Assembly (NCBI GenBank): GCA_016223165.1
Contig: JACRPO010000007.1
Location: 310,001-374,000, forward strand
Length of the DNA: 64,000 nt
Origin: Burkholderiales bacterium
GTDB lineage: Bacteria > Pseudomonadota > Gammaproteobacteria > Burkholderiales > Burkholderiaceae_C
Reading direction: 5' to 3'
The notes below the pieces were generated by a model. That model made no database searches and had not been told where the DNA came from. It saw only the letters and a program-made list of their open reading frames with translations. Below, piece by piece: positions 1 to 6,587 of this stretch; position 1 is the first letter of the stretch, and each line of letters opens with the position of its first letter. Position numbers and translations under genes: made by a program.

Positions 1-817
1 CGCTGCGCGGATCGGTGAGCGCCGCCGCGTGCGGCAGCATCGTCACGCGCGCGTGCGTCCAGAAGCGGTGCGTGCGCGGTAGCGGCTCCGTATGGAAGAC
101 ATCGAGCACGGCATGGCGCAGGTGCCCGCCATCGAGCGCCGCGAGCAGGTGATCGTCGACGACATGCCCGCCGCGGCCGAGGTTGACGAGGGCCGATCCC
201 TCGCGCATGGCGGCGAAGAAGCGCGCGTCGAGCAGCCCGCGCGTGGCATCAGTCAGTGGCAGCAGGTTGACGACGATCTCATGCGCCGCCAGCGGCGGCG
301 GCAGCGGCGCACCGTCGCGGCCCCAACCGGCGACCGGGTAGCCCTGCCGCTGCAGCGCTTCGGCCACGGCGCGGCCCATCTCGCCGCGGCCGAGCACCAG
401 CACCGGCACCTCGCCGGCGCGGCGCTGCTCGTGTTGGCGCCAGAGGCCCTCGCGCTGCTGCTGCTGGTAGGCGAAGAAGCCGCGGTGCAGTGACAGCGTC
501 GCCCACAGCGCCGTCTCGGCCATCGCGGCGCTCAGCGCGGGGTCGACCATGCGCGCGATCGGCACGTGTGCCGGCAACGTCGGATCGGCGAGCAGCCGGT
601 CGACGCCGGCCCACAGGCTCTGGATGAGGCGAAGGTGCCGGAACGGCGCCAGGCAGCCGCGCGGCGGGTTGGCGACCACCGCGGCGTGCACGTCGTCGGG
701 CGCGCGCTGCGCCTCGTCGACGGCGAGCCAGCGCGCCTCCGGCATGGCGGCGGCGAGCGCGGCGCGCCATGCGGTCCACTCGGCCGCGTCGATGTCGCCA
801 GCCAACACGACCTTCAC
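1..817 (-). CDS. glyoxylate/hydroxypyruvate reductase A-like (partial)
   Basis: NAD(P)H-dependent 2-hydroxyacid dehydrogenase likely reducing glyoxylate or hydroxypyruvate in the cytoplasm. Reading from a GTG at 817, about 272 residues are visible before the frame leaves the window; the family is about 310 long, so the C-terminus is missing. Recognisable pieces are the nucleotide-binding glycine motif VLVLGRGEMGRAVAEAL near residue 139, the segment NLGRGGHVVDDHLLAAL near 215 and LDVFHTEPLP near 240, all typical of the D-isomer dehydrogenase fold. It is the last visible gene of a minus-strand series thiL-pgpA-pncC. No ATG fits the start; GTG opening VKVVLAGDID is chosen because the first Rossmann strand begins there. 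A related 2-hydroxyacid dehydrogenase activity is possible. Confidence 0.8.
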   Translation of the reverse strand, partial: MKVVLAGDIDAAEWTAWRAALAAAMPEARWLAVDEAQRAPDDVHAAVVANPPRGCLAPFRHLRLIQSLWAGVDRLLADPTLPAHVPIARMVDPALSAAMAETALWATLSLHRGFFAYQQQQREGLWRQHEQRRAGEVPVLVLGRGEMGRAVAEALQRQGYPVAGWGRDGAPLPPPLAAHEIVVNLLPLTDATRGLLDARFFAAMREGSALVNLGRGGHVVDDHLLAALDGGHLRHAVLDVFHTEPLPRTHRFWTHARVTMLPHAAALTDPRS

Positions 818-886
818 GACGGCACCTTCAGCGCACGACTCTCGCTGCCCGTCGCGTCGGGTGCAGCGGGCGCAGACGGATGGCGA

Positions 887-1387
887 TCACGAGCGCGCCG
901 CGTCGAGCAGGTCGAGCAGATGGCCCAGGGCTGCGCGCACGCTGGCCGCGCGCACGGCAGCGCGGTCACCGCCGAGCTGCAGGCGCTGCACCATCGTTCG
1001 CTCCGCCGTGCCCCAGGCGAGCCAGACGGTGCCCACCGGCTTGCCCGGCACCGCGCCGGTCGGCCCGGCGATGCCGGTGACGGCCACCGCCAGCTGCACC
1101 GGCGCCTGCACGAGCGCGCCGGCGAGCATGGCGCGCACCACCTCTTCGCTCACCGCGCCGTGGCGCTCGATGAGCCGGGCATCCACGCCCAGCATCTGCA
1201 CCTTGGCCTCGTTGCTGTAGGTGACGAAGCCGCGTTCGAACCAGTCGCTCGAGCCCGCCACCGAGGTGCAGGCGGCGGCGACGAGGCCGCCGGTGCAGCT
1301 CTCGGCCGTGGCCATGCGCCAGGCGCGCGCGCGCAAGGCCTCGCCGAGCGCGAGCACCTGGGCCTGCACTTCGTTCAGGAGTTCCAC
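887..1387 (-). CDS. pncC: nicotinamide-nucleotide amidohydrolase PncC (CinA C-terminal domain)
   Basis: Deamidates nicotinamide mononucleotide to nicotinate mononucleotide in pyridine-nucleotide salvage. The 166-residue product is the stand-alone CinA C-terminal domain: the AESCTGG motif near residue 28, then TYSNEAK, GAVSEEVVRAM and VTGIAGPTGAVPGKPVGTVW. The N-terminal competence-type domain of full-length CinA is absent, as in many proteobacterial PncC proteins. The GTG at 1387 is chosen because it sits just ahead of the conserved domain and overlaps the end of pgpA by 13 bp, which suggests translational coupling. A second GTG six codons in is an alternative. The domain assignment is firm; the exact start is less so. 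Confidence 0.88.
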   Translation of the reverse strand: MELLNEVQAQVLALGEALRARAWRMATAESCTGGLVAAACTSVAGSSDWFERGFVTYSNEAKVQMLGVDARLIERHGAVSEEVVRAMLAGALVQAPVQLAVAVTGIAGPTGAVPGKPVGTVWLAWGTAERTMVQRLQLGGDRAAVRAASVRAALGHLLDLLDAARS

Positions 1388-1941
1388 AGGCGGATCCACA
1401 GGGCGATGAAGAGCAGCGTGCAGCCGGCCGCGACGAGGTCGTCGAGCAGGATGCCCGCCCCTTGCCGCCAGCCGATGGCCTGCCCGGCGTGCGGCTTGAA
1501 GAGGCCGTCGGCCCAGCGCACCGGCCCCGGCTTGGCGGCGTCGAAGTAGCGGAAGAGGGCGAAGGCGCCGAGCTGCGCCCACCATGGCGCGGGCGTCAGC
1601 AGCCACAGCACGATCCAGAAGGCGACCACTTCGTCCCAGACGATCGAGCCCGGGTCGGCGACGCCCAGGTGCTGCGCCGTGCGCGTGGCCGCCCATTGGC
1701 CGGCGAGCAGGGACAGCGCGATCAGCACGGCCCAGCCGGCCGCGTCGAGCCAGCGGTCGATGACGATGAAGGAGCCCCAGGCCCACAACGTGCCGACGGT
1801 GCCCGGCGCGCGCGGCGCCAGGCCGGCACCGAAGCCGAGCGCCAGCCAATGCGCGAGGTGGCCGCGCATGAAGGCGAAATCGGCTCGCCGCGGCGGTGAG
1901 CCCGCTTGCGGGGCGTCGGGTCGAGCCTGCAACGCCGGCAT
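1375..1941 (-). CDS. pgpA: phosphatidylglycerophosphatase A
   Basis: Inner-membrane lipid phosphatase converting phosphatidylglycerol phosphate to phosphatidylglycerol. Family marks are [20 protein letters not shown] near residues 32-51, IVWDEVVAFWIVLW and a hydrophobic C-terminal helix ending WIRLWNS. The ATG at 1941 (188 residues) is used because it lies just outside the 161-bp repeat at 1948-2108. The frame stays open through that repeat, so an automatic caller could start at 2049 and append about 36 repeat-derived residues. A more internal ATG at 1869 would begin right at the conserved region. It lies downstream of thiL and overlaps pncC. The repeat directly abuts its translation start region, so expression could depend on the repeat's hairpin. 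Confidence 0.87.
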   Translation of the reverse strand: MPALQARPDAPQAGSPPRRADFAFMRGHLAHWLALGFGAGLAPRAPGTVGTLWAWGSFIVIDRWLDAAGWAVLIALSLLAGQWAATRTAQHLGVADPGSIVWDEVVAFWIVLWLLTPAPWWAQLGAFALFRYFDAAKPGPVRWADGLFKPHAGQAIGWRQGAGILLDDLVAAGCTLLFIALWIRLWNS

Positions 1942-1947
1942 CGGCTC

Positions 1948-2108
1948 AGAGCCTGTGAATGAATCGGCCGCGCCCGAGCGACGCGCCAGAAGGTGTCGGA
2001 TCGAGGCACAAAGCGCAGCCATATCGCGTGATATGGCGAGCCTTTGCAACGATGAGCCGGCGCCTTCTGGCGTGGCGAGCGGGTGTGGATGATTCGTTCA
2101 CAGGCCCT
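1948..2108 (-). repeat. 161-bp palindromic element, copy 1
   Basis: First of three 161-bp elements. The ends are inverted repeats, AGAGCCTGTGAATGAATC at 1948-1965 against 2091-2108 with two mismatches. Inner arms are CGCCAGAAGG at 1984-1993 and CCTTCTGGCG at 2063-2072. The apex is an 8-bp perfect stem, GCCATATC and GATATGGC (2018-2025, 2030-2037), around loop GCGT. Many arm mismatches would be G-U pairs in RNA. It fills the gap between thiL, whose TGA is at 2109-2111, and pgpA, and reads in the same sense as the other copies relative to transcription. No target-site duplication is evident. Confidence 0.93.
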
Positions 2109-3110
2109 TCAGGTCGCGAAGTGATCGAAACCACGCCAGCTCGCCTCGAGCGCGCGGCCGGCGGCGTCCACGATGTGCAGGCCGGCGGCGGCGTCGATGT
2201 GGCCGAAGCGCGTTACCGGCACGCCGACCAGCCGTGCCGCGGCCTCGATCGCCGTGCGCTGCGCGGCGGGCGCGGTGAAGAGCAGCTCGTAGTCGTCGCC
2301 ACCGGCGAGCACGCACTGGCGCTGCAGGGCCGGTGCCTGGCGCGCCAGCACCGTGCTGCGCGGCAGGGCGTCGGCGTCGATGACCGCGCCGACATTGGAA
2401 GCTGCGAGCACGTGGCCGAGGTCGCCGACGAGGCCGTCGCTGAGGTCGATGGCCGCGGTGGCCAGCCCGCGTAGCGCGCGGCCCAGCGTGACGCGCGGCT
2501 GCGGGCGCTCCATCGCCTCGCGCACCTGCTCGAAGTCGGCCGCCGCCAGCGCGAGCTCGCCGCGGAAGACCTCGAGCGCCAGGCGCGCGTCGCCGAGCGT
2601 GCCGCTGACCCAGAGGTCGTCGCCGGCGCACGCGCCGCTGCGCAGCAGCGCCTGCCCGCGCGGCACCTGGCCGAAGGCGGTGATGCAGATGTTGAGCGGG
2701 CCGGCCGTGGTGTCGCCGCCGATCAGTTCGACGCCTTGCGCCTCGGCCAGCGCGAACAGGCCCGCGGCAAAGGGCGCGAGGAAGGACTCGTCGGGGCGCG
2801 GCAGCGCGAGCGCGAGTGTGAAGGCGAGCGGCTCGGCGCCGCACGCCGCCAGGTCCGAGAGATTGACGGCCAGCGCCTTGTGCGCGAGGCGCGCCGGGGC
2901 CACCGTGGAGAGGAAGTGGCGGCCCTCGACGAGCATGTCGGTGGTCACTGCGAGCTGCATGCCCTCGGCGGGCGCGAGCAGGGCGCAGTCGTCGCCGATG
3001 CCGAGCGCCACGGCCCGCCCGTCCGAGGTGTCTTGCCCGTTCGGCCCGACCTGACTCCGCGGGCCTGGCGGCCGCTTGAAGTAGCGCGCGATCAGTTCGA
3101 ACTCACCCAT
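2109..3110 (-). CDS. thiL: thiamine-monophosphate kinase
   Basis: Phosphorylates thiamine monophosphate to thiamine diphosphate with ATP, the last step of cofactor synthesis. The 333-residue product starts MGEFELIARYF, the usual ThiL opening. It has the Mg-ATP aspartate motif GIGDDCALL near residue 38, then TTDMLVEGRHF, GGDTTAGPLNI near 154, IDLSDGLVGDLGHVL near 217 and GGDDYELLFT near 270, and it has full family length. It is flanked on both sides by 161-bp palindromic elements, copy 2 upstream (3139-3299) and copy 1 immediately after its stop codon. In many proteobacteria thiL precedes pgpA and pncC, as here, so this looks like one transcript. Confidence 0.95.
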   Translation of the reverse strand: MGEFELIARYFKRPPGPRSQVGPNGQDTSDGRAVALGIGDDCALLAPAEGMQLAVTTDMLVEGRHFLSTVAPARLAHKALAVNLSDLAACGAEPLAFTLALALPRPDESFLAPFAAGLFALAEAQGVELIGGDTTAGPLNICITAFGQVPRGQALLRSGACAGDDLWVSGTLGDARLALEVFRGELALAAADFEQVREAMERPQPRVTLGRALRGLATAAIDLSDGLVGDLGHVLAASNVGAVIDADALPRSTVLARQAPALQRQCVLAGGDDYELLFTAPAAQRTAIEAAARLVGVPVTRFGHIDAAAGLHIVDAAGRALEASWRGFDHFAT

Positions 3111-3138
3111 GCGATCCGCCGTGCATCGAGCTCGGATC

Positions 3139-3299
3139 AGAGGTTGAGAGTTCTTCGGGCGTGCCCGAGCAGCGCGCCAGGAGGTGTCCGATCCAGGCGC
3201 AGCTGCGAGCCATAGCGGGTGCTATGGCGAGTGTCTGCAACGACGAGCGGGCGCCTTCTGGCGTGATGGGCGGGCATGATCGAAAGACTCTCAACCTCT
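3139..3299 (-). repeat. 161-bp palindromic element, copy 2 (variant ends)
   Basis: Same length and architecture as copy 1 but with different ends: AGAGGTTGAGAGT at 3139-3151 pairs perfectly with 3287-3299. Inner arms are CGCCAGGAGG at 3175-3184 and CCTTCTGGCG at 3254-3263 (one G-U type change). The apex is GCCATAGC and GCTATGGC (3209-3216, 3221-3228) around loop GGGT. The apex change relative to copy 1 is a compensated base-pair swap. It lies between the response-regulator gene and thiL, and its end overlaps the regulator's TGA stop at 3299-3301. Confidence 0.93.
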
Positions 3300-3973
3300 C
3301 AGGCCAGGCCTTTGTCGCGCAGCAGGTTGGCCAGTTCCACCGCCGAGCGCACGTCCATCTTCTCGAAGACGCGGGCGCGGTGCACCTCGACCGTGCGCAC
3401 GCTGATCTGCAGCTCGTCGGCGATCAGCTTGTTCGGCCGCCCTTCGATGACCAGGCGCATGACCTCGCGTTCGCGCTCGGTGAGCTCGGCGAGGGCATCG
3501 GCCGCCGCCTCGCGGCAAGCTCGCGCGGCCAGCGCTGCGGCGCTTTGTGCGAGCGCCTGCTCGACACGATCGACGAGCGCGTTGTTGGAGAACGGCTTCT
3601 CGACGAAGTCGAAAGCGCCGCGCTTGACTGCCGCCACCGCCGTGGGCACGTCGCCATGGCCGGTGAGGAAGATCACCGGCAGCGTCGTCGCCAGGCCGGC
3701 ATCGGCCAGGCGCTCGAACAGCGCCAGTCCGCTCGTGCCGGGCATGCGCACGTCCAGCAGCATGCAGCCGGGGGCGCGCGGCCAAGGCGAGCCCTGCGCC
3801 TCGAGCCAGGCGGCAAAGGCATCGGCGCTGGCAAAACCTTCGGAGAGCAGGCGGCGCGAGCGCAGCAGCCAGGCGAGCGCATCGCGCACGACCTCTTCGT
3901 CGTCGACGACATAGACGACGGGAATGCCCGCGCCGGCGGGGCGGGGGCCGGATCCGGCGGCGATGGAGACCAA
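3299..3973 (-). CDS. two-component response regulator, FixJ/DctR (NarL-type output)
   Basis: Cytoplasmic transcription regulator of 224 residues. The N-terminal receiver starts VVYVVDDEEVVRDAL near residue 19; the phospho-acceptor aspartate is in MLLDVRMPGTSG near 72, and the conserved lysine is in DFVEKPFSN near 123. A C-terminal LuxR-type helix-turn-helix follows, with ELTEREREVMRLV, GRPNKLIADEL and RTVEVHRARVFEKM. This layout is that of FixJ, TodT and DctR. It lies 123 bp downstream of its likely cognate kinase (4097-6406), with a short tandem-repeat tract between. Divergent malic enzyme suggests, but does not prove, control of C4-dicarboxylate use. Its stop codon is embedded in the end of repeat copy 2. 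Confidence 0.9.
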   Translation of the reverse strand: MVSIAAGSGPRPAGAGIPVVYVVDDEEVVRDALAWLLRSRRLLSEGFASADAFAAWLEAQGSPWPRAPGCMLLDVRMPGTSGLALFERLADAGLATTLPVIFLTGHGDVPTAVAAVKRGAFDFVEKPFSNNALVDRVEQALAQSAAALAARACREAAADALAELTEREREVMRLVIEGRPNKLIADELQISVRTVEVHRARVFEKMDVRSAVELANLLRDKGLA

Positions 3974-4058
3974 GGCTTGGGCGCGAGGGAAGGCCGCGGC
4001 GGCCGGGCGATCGAACGGCAGGTCTGCGAGTGTCGCCGGTTTCCCGGGAGTGATCAGC

Positions 4059-4185
4059 CCCTCGTTCTCCCTCGTTCTCCCTCGCGGTCTCCCTTGCTAT
4101 CTCCCCTTGCGGTCTCCCTTGCCGTCTCCCTCGCTATCTCGTTCGCTGTCTTGGTCGCTATCTTGTTCGCCATCTCGCTCGCCGC
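4059..4185. repeat. degenerate 12-bp tandem repeat at the kinase C-terminus
   Basis: On the plus strand this stretch consists of variants of a roughly 12-bp pyrimidine-rich unit such as CTCGCTATCTCG, TTCGCTGTCTTG and GTCGCTATCTTG. About half lies inside the histidine kinase gene, where it encodes four-residue steps ending in Asp (GERD, GEQD, SDQD, SERD). The rest continues past the kinase stop codon into the gap before the response regulator. Confidence 0.85.
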
Positions 4186-6406
4186 GGCGGGCACGATCGT
4201 CAGCGCCTGCGTCGGCCAGGTCGGCGCTGGCATCCGGTTTGGCGCCCGGTTTCGCACCCGGCAGCGTGAAGCGGAAGACGGTGCCGCGCCCGTTCGCGCC
4301 GGGGGCGAACTCGAGGGTGCCGCCGTGCTGCTCGACCACCGTGCGGCACAGGCTCAGGCCGAGCCCCATGCCTTCGGCGCGCGTCGTGAAAAACGGCGTG
4401 AACAGGCGCGCCACCACCTCGGGCGCGATGCCCGGGCCGCCGTCGGCGATCTCGAAGCGGACACGCGCGCCGTCGTCGTCGCGCCGCGCCGCGATGACGA
4501 GCGTCCGGTGCGCCGCCGGCGTGTCAGCCTCCATCGCCTGGATGCCGTTGCGTGCGAGGTTGAGCAGCACCTGCTCGAGCATCGTGCGGTCGCACACGAC
4601 CCGCGGCATGCGCGCCGGCGGCCGCGGCAGGTCGAGCTCGACCTGCACGGCGCATTTGCGCGCCTGCAGGCGCACCAGCGGCAGCACGGCCTCGAGCAGC
4701 AGGTCGACGGCGATCGTCTCGCGCTGCTGCTCGCGGCGGCGCACGAAGTCGTGCACGCTCTTGATGACGCGCCCGGCGCGCTCGGCCTGCTCGGCAATGC
4801 GCGCAAGGGCCTGGCGCAGCAGGGGCGCGATGTCGTCGGCCACGGCCGGGAGGGCGGCGTCGGCGCCGCCGGCGGTCCCGGTGCCGCCCCCGGTGGGGTG
4901 CGGCGCGGCGTCGAGCAGGTTGAGCGAGCCGGTCGAGTAGCTGGCGATGGCGGCCAGCGGCTGATTGAGCTCGTGGCTGAGCAGCGAAGCCATCTCGCCC
5001 ACGGTGGCCAGGCGTGCGCTCGCCTGCAGCCGCTCGTGCTGCTGGCGCGACAGCTCCTCGATGCGCCGCTGCGCCGTGAGGTCGAGCACCGAGCCCATCC
5101 AGCCCGTCTGCCGGCCCTCGCCGTCGAGCAGCGGCGCCTCGTAGACCATGGCCGGAAAGCGCTCGCCGTTGCGCCGCATGAAGAGGGTCTCGAAGTCCTC
5201 CCGCTGTGCACGGGCCACCGCGCCGCCGGCCAGGCGGCGGCGCTGGCGCTCGGCATATTCGGCCACGCGCTCGGGCGGCCAGTACAGCGGCGGCGCCGGC
5301 GGGCGCACGGCGCGCAGCTCCTCGGCGCTGAAGCCGACCATCGCGCAGAAGGCCGGGTTGACGTAGGTGATGGCGCCGGCCATGTCGCGCGCGCGCAGGC
5401 CGGTGCTGAGCGAGTCCTCCATCGCCTTGCGAAAGCCGAGCGACTCGGCCAGGGCGTGCTCGGCCTGCGCGCGCCGGCGCACGTCGCGCGCAAGCAGGAA
5501 GACGACCGCGAACAGGCCGATCGAGAGGCCCAGCACCAGGGCGAGCGTGAGGGTGGGGATCAGGCTCGGCCGGCCGGCCTGGCTGTCGGCGCGCAGGCGC
5601 AGCGTCTGGCCCGGCAGGTCGAGCACCTGCAGGGCGGTGTGCACACCGGCGCCGCGGCGGCCACCGGCGCGCGCCAGGCGCGCGCCGTCGGCCTCGACGA
5701 AGCTGAGCTCGTAGCGCTGCAGCTCGCGCGAGCGGTCGGCCGCCGCCTCCAGCAGGGCCGGCAGGCCGAGCGTGGCGACGACGAAGCCGGCTTCGCGCCC
5801 GTCGCGCAGCGCCGGCACGCACAGGTCCATCATCTCCTGCCCGGTGCCTTCCAGCGTCGGCACGAAGTAGCTGCGCGAGAAGGCGGGTGCGGAGGCGCGG
5901 CGCGCGTCGCGGCAGGCGAGGTCAGCCTCGGCTTCGAGCTCGGGCCGCGGGATGCGCGCGAAGAGCGGCGGCCCGAGCGGCGCCTCCACGGCCGCGACCA
6001 CCGCGATGCGCCGGTCGCGCCACTCGAGCCGGCGCAGCTCGGGGATCTCGCGCAGCAGCCGGGCGGCGGCCGGGCGCCACGCCGGATCGTCGGGTTCGAG
6101 CCAGGTGACGGCCTGGATGGCGTGCGTCACGCGCAGCAGGTCGCGCCGCACCGAGGTCACCGCCTCGGCGGCCGCGGCCTCGGCGGCGTCGAGCGCCCGC
6201 CAGGCCTCGTAGCGCACGGTCAGCGCCACCAGCAGCGTCTGGGCCACGGCCAGCAGCGCGACCAGCAGGCCCCACAGCAGCGCGCGCCGCAGGCGGCGGG
6301 GCCGCGAGGCGGGCAGCGCCGCGGACGCGACGGCTGGCGCACCGGTCGTCTCGCCGACGGTGAGGGGTGGGGTGGCCGAGGCGGCCGCGCTGTCCATGGC
6401 GTCCAT
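4097..6406 (-). CDS. membrane sensor histidine kinase, DctS/FixL-like
   Basis: A 769-residue sensor kinase. A first membrane helix lies near residues 42-66, followed by a periplasmic sensing region of about 215 residues and a second helix near 283-308. A PAS domain (AGAITYVNPAFCAMVGFSAE) follows. Next comes the phospho-acceptor helix with SLLSHELNQPLAAIASYS, the N-box region MLEQVLLNLARNGIQAM, and the ATP-binding glycines in DGGPGIAPEV and GMGLGLSLCRTVVEQHGG. The HELNQPL signature and domain order match DctS of Rhodobacter. The last 28 residues are a low-complexity acidic tail made by a 12-bp tandem repeat. It is transcribed ahead of its response regulator and divergently from maeB, so sensing of a dicarboxylate is a reasonable guess. 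Confidence 0.9.
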   Translation of the reverse strand: MDAMDSAAASATPPLTVGETTGAPAVASAALPASRPRRLRRALLWGLLVALLAVAQTLLVALTVRYEAWRALDAAEAAAAEAVTSVRRDLLRVTHAIQAVTWLEPDDPAWRPAAARLLREIPELRRLEWRDRRIAVVAAVEAPLGPPLFARIPRPELEAEADLACRDARRASAPAFSRSYFVPTLEGTGQEMMDLCVPALRDGREAGFVVATLGLPALLEAAADRSRELQRYELSFVEADGARLARAGGRRGAGVHTALQVLDLPGQTLRLRADSQAGRPSLIPTLTLALVLGLSIGLFAVVFLLARDVRRRAQAEHALAESLGFRKAMEDSLSTGLRARDMAGAITYVNPAFCAMVGFSAEELRAVRPPAPPLYWPPERVAEYAERQRRRLAGGAVARAQREDFETLFMRRNGERFPAMVYEAPLLDGEGRQTGWMGSVLDLTAQRRIEELSRQQHERLQASARLATVGEMASLLSHELNQPLAAIASYSTGSLNLLDAAPHPTGGGTGTAGGADAALPAVADDIAPLLRQALARIAEQAERAGRVIKSVHDFVRRREQQRETIAVDLLLEAVLPLVRLQARKCAVQVELDLPRPPARMPRVVCDRTMLEQVLLNLARNGIQAMEADTPAAHRTLVIAARRDDDGARVRFEIADGGPGIAPEVVARLFTPFFTTRAEGMGLGLSLCRTVVEQHGGTLEFAPGANGRGTVFRFTLPGAKPGAKPDASADLADAGADDRARRGERDGEQDSDQDSERDSEGDGKGDRKGR

Positions 6407-6440
6407 GGTGGAGGGCGCGCCGCGGGGCGCGCCGGTGCAT

Positions 6441-6480
6441 GCAGTATCTTTGCCGGCGCGGCTGCACGGCTACGCAGTAT
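6441..6480. promoter_or_regulatory. candidate operator: paired GCAGTAT boxes between kinase and maeB
   Basis: The 181-bp gap between the divergent kinase and maeB genes contains GCAGTAT twice, at 6441-6447 and 6474-6480. Their starts are 33 bp apart, about three helical turns. Such spacing would suit two dimers of a regulator such as the neighbouring FixJ-type protein. This is pattern recognition only; no consensus for this regulator is known to me. Confidence 0.25.
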
Positions 6481-6587
6481 TGCGAATGGGCATGGCACCG
6501 GCTTGGCGACCCAATCCAGGCTGCAGCGACCCCGACAATGACGCTGCGGCACCTTGCCGCGGCAGACGACGAACCAAGGAGACATCC

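Noticed and set aside
1..817. Possible frameshift or pseudogene at the window start
   Set aside because: The ghrA-like frame is intact from 817 to the edge; it only appears broken because no ATG is present and the C-terminus lies outside the window.
1948..2108. Interpretation of the 161-bp element as a classical MITE with target duplications
   Set aside because: No consistent direct repeats flank copies 1, 2 or 3, so simple transposase insertion is not supported by these three sites, though it is not excluded.
1946..2110. Short open frames within the 161-bp elements (for example peptides with RRARRCRIEAQSAA)
   Set aside because: The same peptide recurs wherever the repeat occurs and on both strands, as expected for translated palindromic DNA rather than genes.
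3161..6541. An 1126-codon plus-strand open frame over the two-component genes
   Set aside because: It is antisense to the kinase and regulator, has no recognisable domain and shows the Arg/Gly/Ala bias of shadow frames.
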